From assembly GCA_030623425.1 (NCBI GenBank), contig JAUXMA010000002.1:1-18394 (forward strand): a stretch of DNA of 18,394 nt, in the 5' to 3' direction. A program made the position numbers and the translations under genes. Numbering within the stretch: the stretch's first letter is position 1; every line of letters starts with the position of its first letter. The stretch is from Rhodospirillaceae bacterium (GTDB lineage: Bacteria > Pseudomonadota > Alphaproteobacteria > Rhodospirillales > 2-02-FULL-58-16). The notes beneath the pieces were generated by a model. That model did no database searches. It had not been told where the DNA came from and was given only the letters and a program-made list of their open reading frames with translations. Positions 7,191 to 15,404 of the stretch are shown here, piece by piece.

Positions 7191-8498
7191 TCAGCTGATG
7201 TTCCCCGGTGCTGGGGTTTGCTGGCGGCTGGCCAGTTGATGGGCCCTGAAGCTACGGGCGACGGAAATGATATACCAGGCAAATGCCAGGGAGCCGGCGG
7301 TCCCCGCCAGGGAGCCCGCCAGGGTGATCGCCGGGTTGCCGGCGGCGATTCCGCCGGCCACCGCCAGGATGGCGGCCGCGTGGCACCAGGCATGGACCCC
7401 GAGCAGGCGTTCGTCGGCCAATTGGGAAAGGCGCGGCGGCTTGACTCCCTTGCCCGCCATGTTCATGCCGGCAAGGAAAGGCACGATGCGCTGCAGCATG
7501 CCGGTGAGAAAGGTGAGCAGCCAGCCGGCCAGCATGGCGAAACCGAAGAGCGCCGGCCCCGTTTCGCCCAACAGGCCGAAAGCCAGCAATCCGCCCAGAA
7601 CTGGATTGAGGAGGAGCAAAACCCAGGCCCCCTTGATCAGCGTGAAGGAGAGGCCCAGCCGCTTGCGCTGGCCGTTCCTCAGGCACCAGGCCATGCCATG
7701 GAGATGGGCGGCCACGGCCGCCAACCCGATCGCCGCCGCCAGCGCCGTCAGCCAGGCGAGTTCAGAGAAAATACCGCCAAGCGCAATGGCGATGGCCGCC
7801 GGGGCGAGGATCAGGGAGGCGTTGGCGCTCGCCGCCGGCGGGCTGTTGGACAGGGCAAACATGGGCACCAGGATGTTGGAGAAGCCCAAAACCAGGAGCC
7901 CCATGAAGCCGTGGGCGGCTAGCACCAGATGGGCCAGGGCAAGGCCTTGGCGGTCGGCCGGGAAGCCTCCGGAGAAATCGAAAATGAGCGTCAGGCCGAG
8001 AACGAGAAACCCGGCCAGCGAAAGCAAGGAGAGCCAGGCGAAACGGACCGGAACCCGGAGAAAGCTTGTGCGGCGCAGCAAATCGCCGAGCATCAGGGCG
8101 AAGGCGAGCAGGGCGGCCGCCTCCAGGGCGCCGCCGGCCGGCGCGGCCCAGGCGTCTCCCGTGACGAAACCGTAAATCAGCAGGAGGGCGCCGGCAACAT
8201 GCAGCCACCAGGAAACGCGGATGGGCAGCAGGGAAAAGTGGGAAAGCCCCGTGGCCACGGGCGTGAGCTGGCTCGCCGCCCCCATCACCGTCGAGACCAG
8301 GACGCCAAGGGTGAGCATGTGAAGCGCCCCCAGCACCATGCCCGGCCCGCCCGTGAAACCCACCAGGTCATCGGCCGCCAAGGCGAGCATGAACCAGAAG
8401 GCAACATGGGCGAGGACCGCCGTCAGGAAAAAGCGGTAGGGGATCCAGGGCGGCAAAAGCTGCGCCGGCGCGCCTACGAGAATGGCAGCTGGGAACAC
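7191..8498 (-). CDS. Polytopic membrane protein, heme-copper oxidase subunit I/NnrS-like
   Basis: A 435-residue protein with about twelve hydrophobic segments. Histidines lie in or beside membrane segments: H60 (LGALHMLTLG), H87, H100, H190 and H196 (ALAHLVLAAHGFMGLLVLGFSNILVPMF), H265/H267 and H369/H373 (GVHAWCHAAAI). This layout recalls heme-copper oxidase subunit I relatives and the NO-response protein NnrS, but no exact family signature is visible. I recall relatives encoded beside DUF2249 and hemerythrin genes in denitrifying proteobacteria. Heme binding and a role in NO or O2 chemistry are therefore inferences. The GTG start at 8498 lies only three bases past the TAA of the DUF2249 gene, with GGAATGGAAT as the ribosome site, so translation is probably coupled. 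Confidence 0.72.
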   Translation of the reverse strand: MFPAAILVGAPAQLLPPWIPYRFFLTAVLAHVAFWFMLALAADDLVGFTGGPGMVLGALHMLTLGVLVSTVMGAASQLTPVATGLSHFSLLPIRVSWWLHVAGALLLIYGFVTGDAWAAPAGGALEAAALLAFALMLGDLLRRTSFLRVPVRFAWLSLLSLAGFLVLGLTLIFDFSGGFPADRQGLALAHLVLAAHGFMGLLVLGFSNILVPMFALSNSPPAASANASLILAPAAIAIALGGIFSELAWLTALAAAIGLAAVAAHLHGMAWCLRNGQRKRLGLSFTLIKGAWVLLLLNPVLGGLLAFGLLGETGPALFGFAMLAGWLLTFLTGMLQRIVPFLAGMNMAGKGVKPPRLSQLADERLLGVHAWCHAAAILAVAGGIAAGNPAITLAGSLAGTAGSLAFAWYIISVARSFRAHQLASRQQTPAPGNIS

Positions 8499-8501
8499 TT
8501 G

Positions 8502-8819
8502 TTATTCCATTCCCGTTCCGCCCTGGTCCGGGCGGCTCAGGCGCAGCCGCACCTCGTCGGCCTCGCTTTTCTCGATCTCCCAGCTCCAGCCCCGTTCTTC
8601 CAGCTCCGGATAAAGGAACACGGGTTGGCGATCGAGATGGGCCACCACCTGGCCATCGGCCGGCTGGGTTTCGAGCAGCTTGAGGATGGCGACGGCCGGT
8701 TGCGGCGGCTCCATGCCGCGCACATCGATATGCGCCCGGCCGTCTTCTTGCCAGATGGTCGGCTCGATACGTGCCGCCGGCTGGCGGCTTTGCCGCCTGG
8801 ATGAGAACCGAGCACTCAT
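8502..8819 (-). CDS. DUF2249 (TusA-like fold) protein
   Basis: A 105-residue protein with the DUF2249 signature: IDVRGMEPPQPAVAILKLLETQPADGQVVAHLDRQPVFLYPELEERGWSWEI, residues about 31-82. The fold is related to TusA/SirA but lacks the sulfur-carrier cysteine; no cysteine occurs in the domain. The biochemical role is unknown. Family members recur beside hemerythrin, nitrite/NO reductase and heme-copper genes. The N-terminal 25 residues are basic and not conserved, and the ATG at 8819 has no visible Shine-Dalgarno, so the start is less sure than the domain. It is the first gene of the three-gene minus-strand operon, and three tandem repeats lie 61-132 bases upstream of its start. Confidence 0.88.
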   Translation of the reverse strand: MSARFSSRRQSRQPAARIEPTIWQEDGRAHIDVRGMEPPQPAVAILKLLETQPADGQVVAHLDRQPVFLYPELEERGWSWEIEKSEADEVRLRLSRPDQGGTGME

Positions 8820-8879
8820 GACTTTTTTGGCTTAACTGTTTCCCGGGCGGCGACGGAGCGGGTGATATGAACCGACATT

Positions 8880-8951
8880 CCCCAGATAGCTCAAAATTCG
8901 TGGCCCCAGATAGCTCAAAATTCGTGGCCCCAGATAGCTCAAAATTCGTGG
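8880..8951. repeat. Three perfect 24-bp tandem repeats upstream of the DUF2249 operon
   Basis: Copies at 8880-8903, 8904-8927 and 8928-8951 are identical. On the minus strand each contains the core CACGAATTTTGAGCTATCTG. The block stands in the 283-base gap between the peroxiredoxin gene and the DUF2249 gene, both on the minus strand, and so lies in the promoter area of the DUF2249 operon. The unit has no clear dyad symmetry and does not match an FNR or NnrR site (TTGAT-N4-ATCAA). Regularly spaced copies of AATTTTGAGCTA-like words resemble the multiple transposase-binding repeats at the ends of IS21-family elements as I remember them. No transposase is present, so this would be a solo end. A direct-repeat operator is the alternative. 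Confidence 0.9.
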
Positions 8952-9102
8952 CGAGTGTACCAACATTTCACCGCCTGGGGAGTTTTCGCTCCTCCGCGAC
9001 CACCCGGCAACCTGAGCCGGCTCGGCGGTTAAGCGGGCCGCCGGGATGCAAGGCACATAAATCGGCGGGGCCTCGTCTCCCCCCGCTCCGCCGAAACCAA
9101 GG

Positions 9103-9585
9103 TCACAACCGTGCCAGCATGTTCTCGGCGCTGGAGGCTTCCAAGGCTCCCGATTCGTCGATGTCGAGAGTTGTGATAACGCCGTCGTCGATCACCATCG
9201 AGAAGTGCTTGCAGCGGAGTCCCAATCCCTTGCCGGAAAGGTCGAATTCCAATCCCGCCGCCTTGGTGAAATCGGCGCTGCCGTCGGCGACGAGCGTGAC
9301 TTTGTCGCCGACATTTTGATCCTTGCCCCAGGCGCTCATGACGAAGGCGTCATTGACCGCCAGGCAGACGATGGAATCGATTCCCTTGCTTTTCAGTGCC
9401 TCGGCATTATCGACGAAGCCCGGCAGATGTTGAGCCGAACAGGTCGGGGTGAAGGCTCCAGGCAAGGCGAAGAACGCCACTTTCTTGCCCTTGAACAAGT
9501 CGTCGGTGGTAATGGCGTCGGGGCCGTCCTCTCCCATGACGTGCAGTGTGACGGACGGCGCCTTGTCGCCGACTTGAATGGTCAT
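9103..9585 (-). CDS. Peroxiredoxin, Prx5/AhpC-TSA type
   Basis: A 160-residue thiol peroxidase reducing H2O2 and organic peroxides. The Prx5 active site PGAFTPTCS is intact with peroxidatic C49 and T46, and R124 in LGLRCKHFSMVIDDG fits the conserved arginine. Other cysteines are near 74 and at 125; which, if any, resolves the disulfide is unclear. There is no signal peptide, so it acts in the cytosol. ATG 9585 is preceded by AAAGGAACCAGG. It lies 90 bases downstream of the DsbD/ScsB-like gene on the same strand, a pairing that suggests linked thiol-redox roles. However, the reductase delivers electrons outside the membrane, so direct electron transfer to this protein is not implied. Confidence 0.95.
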   Translation of the reverse strand: MTIQVGDKAPSVTLHVMGEDGPDAITTDDLFKGKKVAFFALPGAFTPTCSAQHLPGFVDNAEALKSKGIDSIVCLAVNDAFVMSAWGKDQNVGDKVTLVADGSADFTKAAGLEFDLSGKGLGLRCKHFSMVIDDGVITTLDIDESGALEASSAENMLARL

Positions 9586-9675
9586 ACCTGGTTCCTTTCC
9601 GTAAACGAACGATTTTTTCCGGCTTCCGGTCGGGACCGGCGTTCAGGGCATAGAAATAGGCAGTCAGGTTTTGCT

Positions 9676-11868
9676 TTACAATAGGGGCCGGCGGGACGAG
9701 ACCGCCGTGTTTCCGGCGGCGCGGGCAAGGGCGTCGAGAACCACCTGTTCGGTCAATAGTTCGGGCAGAGCGAAGCCGTCCGGCAAGGCCGGGCCATAAA
9801 CGGCGTTGAAAGGAATGCCGTAGCGCTGGAACCTGGCCAGATAGGCGCTGATGGCGTCATCGGGCTGGGTCCAGTCGGCCTGCATGGAGACGACGTTGCC
9901 GCCGGCCAGGCGTTCTTTCACCCTGCCTTGGGTCAAGACCAGGGCCTTGTTGATTATACAGGTGATGCACCAATCGGCGGTGACGTCGACGAAAACGACT
10001 TTGCCGTCGGCGACCAAAGCGGCAATGGCGGCCCCGTCAAAAGGAGCCCATTGACCATTGCTGTCGCCGACATCGACCTTGCCTGGGCGAGGGCTTTCGG
10101 GGAGGCCCGCCGGGACCAGAAACGCCATGACGGCAAGCACCGCAACCACGGCGATCGACAGTCCCCCGGCGCGTTCGAACCAGTGCCGCGTGCGGCGCCG
10201 GAAATAGAGCGCCGCCCCGGCGGCCACCATCAGGGCGCCGATGGCGGCGGCGCCGCTGCCGCCGATAAGCGAAGCTAGGATGGTGAGCAGCCAGATCCCC
10301 GTCGCCGCCAGGGCGAAACCGAGAACAAGGCGCAGTTTCGCCATCCACGGACCGGGCTTGGGGAGCCGCGTCGCTATCCCCGGCGCCGCCGCCACCGCCA
10401 GGTAAGGCAACGCCAGCCCCAGCCCGAGAGCGGCGAAGATGGCGAAGATTTCCGTTGCTCCCCTGGACAAGGCGAAAGCGACGGCGGTGCCCAGGAACGG
10501 CGCCGAACAAGGGGTCGCCAGCAACATGGCGAATGCGCCGGACAGGAAATGTCCGCCCAGGCCGTGAACGTGGCTGGAATATTCGCCCATATCGGCGATC
10601 CGGCGCGGCAACCGGAGCTCGAAGAAACCCCACAGGTTGCAGGCGAACAGAGTCACCACCAAGGTCATGGCGATCAGGAACCAGGGTTGTTGGAACTGGA
10701 TGCCCCAACCAACCGTCGCGCCGGCGGCTTTCAACGTCGCCAGCACCGCCGCCAACCCCAGGAAAGAAAAAAGGATGCCGGCGGCGGAAGCGATGAAGCC
10801 ATATCGCACCCGCCGAGATTCGGCCCCGCCATGGCCGACCAAATCGAGAAGTTTGATCGATAGAACGGGCAATACGCAGGGCATGAGATTAAGGATCAAC
10901 CCGCCCAGCACCGCCAGAACCAGAACCAGCGGCAAGCCGATCGCGTCCGTTCCCGGTGTTGCCGTCGGCAGGGAGGATGCGCCGGCGCCGGCGGCGGCCC
11001 GCAAACGGCGCTCGGCGGTGCGCTTGCCGTCGACCAAGGTCAGGGTCAGGAAAATTCCGTTCAAATCCCGTTGAAAGAGTTCGATGCCGAACACCGGCAA
11101 CTCCAGGAGGGCGCGATTGCCGTCGTCGCTAAGGCGCACGGCGGGTTTGCCGAATTGCAGTTCGTCCGGTCCCTCGACATAGAGGTCGGGTGCCGAGAAA
11201 GGAAAGCTGGCGGTGGCGATGACGCGCAGTATCGGGCGGGTTTTGCCGCCGCTTGCCTCGACCTTTTCAATGGTCAAGCCATGGGCGGCGCCGTCGCCGG
11301 GGACGCGGACGGCGAAGCGGTTGATGAGATGGACGAATGCGCTCGGCCGGGGCTCCCCAGCCGGCAAGCGCAGCGCCAGGGTCGCTTGATAGGGAATGCA
11401 GATTTCATTGCATGCGAGGTAGTCGACCGCCGCCCGCAGGCCGAGCGGCTGGCCCGCTTGAGCCAGGGTCGCCGTCAAGGGCAGGACGGTTTCGTCCTTG
11501 TAACCGAAGGTCTCGAAGCCAAGGATCGAGAACCGTTCGGGAACCGGCCAGGAAATGTTCGCGGCCGACAGGTTTTCCGATCCGGACCAGTCAAGCGCGG
11601 GCGGGAAGCCGGCGTCTCCCGGCGACCGCCAATAAATTTTCCAGCCCTTTTTCAGCCGGAAATGCAGACCGAGAAGTACGTCCTGCGTTGCGCCCACGGC
11701 TTCGGTGGCCGACAGAAGCCGCACCGACGCCTGGTCGGTCACCGACCAGGGCGACGACGCCAACTGCGCCTCGGCCGGGGAAGGGCAAAGCCATGGCGCG
11801 GCCAACGCAAAAATGGCGGAACAGTATGTTCCCAGCTTACGGTATGTTCCCAGCTTGAAGAAAAACAT
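9676..11868 (-). CDS. DsbD/ScsB-family transmembrane thiol:disulfide reductase
   Basis: About 730 residues from the chosen ATG. Order: signal peptide (cleavage near AEA34-Q); periplasmic DsbD-alpha-like domain with C153-NEI-C157; eight-helix DsbD membrane core with the cysteine motifs LMPC331VLPVLS and ATPC454SAPFLG; C-terminal thioredoxin-like domain with DWC634ITC637. Family role: carries electrons from cytosolic thioredoxin across the inner membrane to periplasmic thiol proteins. The domain order and length fit the ScsB-like branch. The start is uncertain: the frame extends to GTG 11937/ATG 11934, adding 23 residues (MMKNGITWEH...). ATG 11868 gives a clean signal peptide but has no well-placed Shine-Dalgarno; AGGAG lies 19 bases upstream. 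A tandem repeat makes up the n-region KLGTYRKLGTY. The peroxiredoxin gene follows, and yqgE is divergent. Confidence 0.93.
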   Translation of the reverse strand: MFFFKLGTYRKLGTYCSAIFALAAPWLCPSPAEAQLASSPWSVTDQASVRLLSATEAVGATQDVLLGLHFRLKKGWKIYWRSPGDAGFPPALDWSGSENLSAANISWPVPERFSILGFETFGYKDETVLPLTATLAQAGQPLGLRAAVDYLACNEICIPYQATLALRLPAGEPRPSAFVHLINRFAVRVPGDGAAHGLTIEKVEASGGKTRPILRVIATASFPFSAPDLYVEGPDELQFGKPAVRLSDDGNRALLELPVFGIELFQRDLNGIFLTLTLVDGKRTAERRLRAAAGAGASSLPTATPGTDAIGLPLVLVLAVLGGLILNLMPCVLPVLSIKLLDLVGHGGAESRRVRYGFIASAAGILFSFLGLAAVLATLKAAGATVGWGIQFQQPWFLIAMTLVVTLFACNLWGFFELRLPRRIADMGEYSSHVHGLGGHFLSGAFAMLLATPCSAPFLGTAVAFALSRGATEIFAIFAALGLGLALPYLAVAAAPGIATRLPKPGPWMAKLRLVLGFALAATGIWLLTILASLIGGSGAAAIGALMVAAGAALYFRRRTRHWFERAGGLSIAVVAVLAVMAFLVPAGLPESPRPGKVDVGDSNGQWAPFDGAAIAALVADGKVVFVDVTADWCITCIINKALVLTQGRVKERLAGGNVVSMQADWTQPDDAISAYLARFQRYGIPFNAVYGPALPDGFALPELLTEQVVLDALARAAGNTAVSSRRPLL
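11824..11856. repeat. Tandem 15-bp repeat with 18-bp period at the dsbD start
   Basis: GTATGTTCCCAGCTT occurs at 11824-11838 and again at 11842-11856, separated by ACG. Read on the minus strand it gives AAGCTGGGAACATAC twice, and because the period is a multiple of three it encodes KLGTY-R-KLGTY just inside the signal peptide of the DsbD-like protein. Paired sites of this kind at a gene start resemble an IS21-type end or an operator; the sequence alone does not decide between them. Confidence 0.85.
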
Positions 11869-12022
11869 GTCCGTTGAAACGATTCGACTCCTGCGCACTT
11901 TCTCTCGATGCTCCCAGGTTATACCGTTTTTCATCACAAAATTTCGTAAAAGATGCGGATGATCACGGAGTCTTTACCTTGATCGGAAAATAAGTGGGAT
12001 TTTCCTGGCGGGTTCATATGGG

Positions 12023-12028
12023 TATAAT
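12023..12028 (+). promoter_or_regulatory. Putative -10 box for yqgE
   Basis: A perfect TATAAT stands 76 bases before the yqgE ATG, inside the 235-base divergent region between the dsbD-like gene and yqgE. The -35 partner is weak (TTTCCT at 12001-12006, 16-base spacing). It would place the transcript start near 12035. Confidence 0.45.
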
Positions 12029-12103
12029 AATGGAAAAGGCGTTCCCAAGGCGCAAGGACGGCCCGGTTGTCGACCATCCGTGCCGTCCGCGAAGAGGTTG
12101 TTG

Positions 12104-12679
12104 ATGCCAGTGATCGAAAAAGACGAAAGCTACCTTTCCGGACAGCTTCTCGTCGCCATGCCGGGGCTGCAGGATCCTCGTTTTGCCAAGACCGTGATTT
12201 ATCTTTGCGCTCACAACGCCGACGGGGCCATGGGACTGGTCGTCAACCGGGAGATCGATTCGGTCAGTTTTCCTGATCTCTTGGAGCAGCTGGACATCGA
12301 ACCTTCCGGCGATGTTGAACCGATCAGAGTCCATTTCGGCGGTCCCGTCGAATCGGGACGCGGCTTCGTCCTGCATTCACCCGACTATGTCCAGGACACG
12401 ACCATGGTGGTGGATACCGAGGTTGCCCTCACCGCTACGATCAATATCCTCAAAGCCATCGCCGACGGCAGCGGGCCGCGCCGGCGTCTCTTGGCCCTGG
12501 GTTACGCCGGTTGGGGGCCGGGGCAGTTGGACACCGAGATCAAAGCCAACGGCTGGTTGCATGTCGCCGCCGACGATGATCTGGTTTTCGGCGCCAACCT
12601 GGAAGGCAAGTGGCAACGGGCCATGGGCAAGCTGGGCATCGATCCTCGGATGCTCTCGGACGAAGCTGGCCACGCTTGA
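12104..12679 (+). CDS. yqgE: YqgE/AlgH family protein
   Basis: A 191-residue soluble protein of family PF02622, biochemical role unknown. Family features: [38 protein letters not shown] near the N-terminus, [16 protein letters not shown] in the middle, and [21 protein letters not shown] near residues 134-154. ATG 12104 follows GAAGAGG by about six bases and fits the family N-terminus. An in-frame GTG at 12080 would add eight residues and overlap the ribosome site. The gene is divergent from the DsbD/ScsB-like gene and converges on the M16 peptidase gene, with only ten bases between stops. A TGGCCA word recurs around its stop, but I see no convincing terminator. Confidence 0.93.
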   Translation: MPVIEKDESYLSGQLLVAMPGLQDPRFAKTVIYLCAHNADGAMGLVVNREIDSVSFPDLLEQLDIEPSGDVEPIRVHFGGPVESGRGFVLHSPDYVQDTTMVVDTEVALTATINILKAIADGSGPRRRLLALGYAGWGPGQLDTEIKANGWLHVAADDDLVFGANLEGKWQRAMGKLGIDPRMLSDEAGHA

Positions 12680-12689
12680 CTTTTGGCCA

Positions 12690-13946
12690 TCAACCTAGCC
12701 TTTCCGTTATTTTATCGTATCTTTGCACTCCCGATAGGGGACCCAGCGCCGCCTGCGTTAGCGTGCCGCCGAAAATGCGCCCGGCCAGCTGCATGACGGC
12801 GGCGGCGTCCACGGCTTCCACTTTTTCGACGATTTCCGCTATCGGCAAAGGGCGGCCGAAAACCATGATCTGGCGGGCCAACTGCTCGCAGCGGGCAAAG
12901 GTGCTTTCCAGGGACATCAGGATGCTGGCCTTGAGTTGGGCGCGGGAGCGGTTCACCTCTTCGCTGGTGACATCACGCTGAACCTTCTCGATTTCCCGGC
13001 AGAGCAAGGAGATCAGGGCCTCCGCTTCCTTCTCTCCGGTATTGGCGTAAATGCCGAACAAGCCGCCATCCATGTAACAGGACAGGAAAGAGTAGATGTT
13101 GTAAACGAGGCCGTGATTTTCCCGCGCCTCCTGGAACAGGCGCGAAGACATGCCGCCGCCGAACAGGCTGGAGAGAACCGAGAGGGTATAAAAATCGGGG
13201 CGATCCAGGGGCACGCCCTCGAAACCGAGAAGCAAGTGGGCTTGTTCGATCTCGCGTTCCTCGCGCGATTCGCCACCAACATAACGAGATGAAGGGTGGG
13301 AATTTTCCCCCCGGGACGGCAAATTCGAGAACGCCGATTCCGCCAAAGCCAACAACTGGTCATGTTCCACATGACCGGCGGCCGCCAGGATCATGCCCGG
13401 CGCGTTGTAATGGTCTTGCATGTATTCGATGATGACTTCCCGGGGGAGATCGCGGATCAGCCGCACCGACCCCATGACCGGGCGGCCCAGAGCCTGGTTC
13501 GGATAGGCGCCGGCCTGGAAGTTGTCGAAAACCACGTCGTCGGGAGTATCTTGGGCCTGGTTGATTTCCTGAATGATGACGGCCCGCTCGCGCGCCAGTT
13601 CCTGGGGGTCGAAAATCGAGTTCTGGACGATATCGGCAATGATATCGACGGCGAGTTCAAGATCGTCTTTGAGCATTTTGGCGTAATAGGCGGTGCTTTC
13701 TCGCGTCGTATAAGCGTTAAGGTGACCGCCGACAGCTTCGATCTCCTCGGCGATGGCCCGGGCGCCGCGTCGTTCGGTGCCCTTGAAAGCCATATGCTCG
13801 AGAAGATGGGTGACGCCGTTGACCTCCACGGATTCGTAGCGGCTGCCGACCTCGATCCAGAGACCGACGGAAACCGTTTCAACGGTATCCATGCTATCGC
13901 TGGCAACCCGAAGACCGTTGGCCATGACCGAGGTGTTGATGCTCAT
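12690..13946 (-). CDS. M16-family zinc metallopeptidase (processing-peptidase-like)
   Basis: A 418-residue cytosolic peptidase related to mitochondrial processing peptidase beta. The inverted zinc motif is complete: H47-LLE50-H51, with the downstream glutamate ligand most likely E127 in RAVIIQEI. The second, non-catalytic M16 half contains the substrate-contact FGGGMSSRLFQEARENHGLVYNIYS. The 418-residue length fits the short bacterial form. The substrate is unknown. The start ATG overlaps the thrC stop as ATGA (13943-13946), and AGAGGG lies upstream, so translation is coupled to thrC. The thrC-M16 order is common in alphaproteobacteria. Confidence 0.95.
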   Translation of the reverse strand: MSINTSVMANGLRVASDSMDTVETVSVGLWIEVGSRYESVEVNGVTHLLEHMAFKGTERRGARAIAEEIEAVGGHLNAYTTRESTAYYAKMLKDDLELAVDIIADIVQNSIFDPQELARERAVIIQEINQAQDTPDDVVFDNFQAGAYPNQALGRPVMGSVRLIRDLPREVIIEYMQDHYNAPGMILAAAGHVEHDQLLALAESAFSNLPSRGENSHPSSRYVGGESREEREIEQAHLLLGFEGVPLDRPDFYTLSVLSSLFGGGMSSRLFQEARENHGLVYNIYSFLSCYMDGGLFGIYANTGEKEAEALISLLCREIEKVQRDVTSEEVNRSRAQLKASILMSLESTFARCEQLARQIMVFGRPLPIAEIVEKVEAVDAAAVMQLAGRIFGGTLTQAALGPLSGVQRYDKITERLG

Positions 13947-15349
13947 GCCGCCCTCTTTCCGCGCAGTGTTTCCAGCACGAAAGCCTGCACCTCCCGCAAG
14001 TCCTTGGGCAAGATGCGGTAGCGCTCTTGGCGCTCGAAAAGATCGGCAAGGCGCGGCGGCGGTTCGGGGGATGCGCCCGTGGCTTCCCTGACGGCCTCGG
14101 GGAACTTGGCTGGATGGGCGGTCGCCAGGACGACCATGGGCACCTCGGCATCGCGCCGCTTGGCCCGCCCGGCGGCGACGCCGACGGCCGAATGAGGGTC
14201 GAGAATCCAGCCGCTTTCCTGGTAAACCGCCTTGATCGTCCGCTTCGTCTGTTCGTCGTCAAAACGCTCGCCGTCAAACAGGGCGCGAATGCCGCGCAGG
14301 CGATCCGCATCGACGCTGAACGCGCCGGTCTCGCCGAACCGGTCCATCAAGGCGGCCACTTTCGTTCCATCACGGCCGTAGAGTTCGAACAACAGGCGTT
14401 CGAAATTGCTGGAAGCCTGGATGTCCATGCTCGGGCTCAAGGTCGGCATAATCTGGCTGGTCTCCATTCGGCCCGAGCCGAGAAAGCGGGTCAGAATGTC
14501 GTTGCGGTTCGATCCGATGATGAGCTGGCGAACCGGAAGGCCCATGAGCGAGGCGGCGTAACCGGCGAAGATGTTGCCGAAATTGCCCGTCGGCACGGCG
14601 AAGGCAATCGGCCGCCCCGCCGCGCCGATGGCGACGGCGGCCCAGAAGTAATAGGCGACCTGGGCCATGATCCTGGCCCAGTTGATGGAATTGACGGCGG
14701 CGAGATGGCAGCGGTCGCGGAAGGACAAGTCGTTGAACATGGCCTTCACCAGTTCCTGACAGTCGTCGAAAGTGCCCTCGACGGCGATGTTGTGGACGTT
14801 GGCCGAGGCGACCGTGGTCATCTGGCGCCGCTGCACCTCCGATACCCGCCCCTTGGGGTGGAGGATGAAAATCTCGATGGCGTCGCGGTCGCGGCAGGCC
14901 TCGATGGCCGCCGAGCCGGTATCGCCGGAAGTGGCGCCGATGATGGTGACGCGTTCGCTCCGTTGCTTGAGCACGAAATCGAACAGGCGTCCGACGACCT
15001 GCAGCGAATAGTCCTTGAACGCGCACGTCGGCCCGTGGAACAGCTCAAGCAGCCATTCACCGGCGCCCAATTCCTTTATGGGAGCGACGTCCGGGTGAGC
15101 GAAATCGCCGTATGATTCACCGACGATGGCGGCAAGGTCGGCCTCGGAGATGCTGCCCTTGACGAAAGGCAGCATGATCCGCGTCGCCAGCTCCGCATAG
15201 GACAGGCCGCGGAAAGAGCGGATATCGTCCTCGCCAAGGCGCGGCCAGGTTTGCGGCACGTAAAGTCCGCCGTCGCGGGCCAAGCCGACCAGCAAGACGT
15301 CGTCGAAGGCAAGGACCGGCGCCATCCCCCGGGTGCTGACATATTTCAC
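13943..15349 (-). CDS. thrC: Threonine synthase
   Basis: A 468-residue PLP enzyme converting O-phospho-L-homoserine to L-threonine. Signatures: the N-terminal MKYVSTRG...GLARDGGLYVP, the PLP lysine K112 in HGPTCAFKDYSLQ (the usual Leu before AFKD is Cys), the phosphate-binding GATSGDTGSAA, and PTGNFGNIFAGYAASLMGLP. Length matches the long proteobacterial type. The start is GTG 15349 with a strong GGAGGAAG about eight bases upstream on the minus strand. It lies 55 bases after the M32 carboxypeptidase gene and overlaps the M16 gene by four bases; the three genes probably form one transcript. Confidence 0.97.
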   Translation of the reverse strand: MKYVSTRGMAPVLAFDDVLLVGLARDGGLYVPQTWPRLGEDDIRSFRGLSYAELATRIMLPFVKGSISEADLAAIVGESYGDFAHPDVAPIKELGAGEWLLELFHGPTCAFKDYSLQVVGRLFDFVLKQRSERVTIIGATSGDTGSAAIEACRDRDAIEIFILHPKGRVSEVQRRQMTTVASANVHNIAVEGTFDDCQELVKAMFNDLSFRDRCHLAAVNSINWARIMAQVAYYFWAAVAIGAAGRPIAFAVPTGNFGNIFAGYAASLMGLPVRQLIIGSNRNDILTRFLGSGRMETSQIMPTLSPSMDIQASSNFERLLFELYGRDGTKVAALMDRFGETGAFSVDADRLRGIRALFDGERFDDEQTKRTIKAVYQESGWILDPHSAVGVAAGRAKRRDAEVPMVVLATAHPAKFPEAVREATGASPEPPPRLADLFERQERYRILPKDLREVQAFVLETLRGKRAA

Positions 15350-15404
15350 CGACGCTTCCTCCGGACAGCGTTTTCCAAATCGGTTGCGAAGGCGGCAAAT
15401 GGTC

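Noticed and set aside
6867..8175. Long plus-strand frames opposite the hemerythrin and membrane-protein genes
   Set aside because: They are antisense shadows in GC-rich DNA; the minus-strand products have clear family motifs or membrane topology.
8880..8951. CRISPR-like array
   Set aside because: The copies are directly adjacent with no unique spacers and no cas genes are near, so it is a plain tandem repeat.
8867..9319. Plus-strand frame with a PDSSKFVA triple peptide repeat
   Set aside because: The peptide repeat only reflects the 24-bp DNA repeat, whose length is a multiple of three. The rest is antisense to the peroxiredoxin gene and there is no ribosome site.
9586..9675. Rho-independent terminator between the dsbD-like and peroxiredoxin genes
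   Set aside because: A small CCGGT/ACCGG stem exists, but no T tract follows on the minus strand.
11869..11937. Upstream start of the DsbD-like protein at GTG 11937 or ATG 11934
   Set aside because: The added 23 residues would put a charged stretch before the signal peptide and no ribosome site precedes them; the region looks like promoter or leader.
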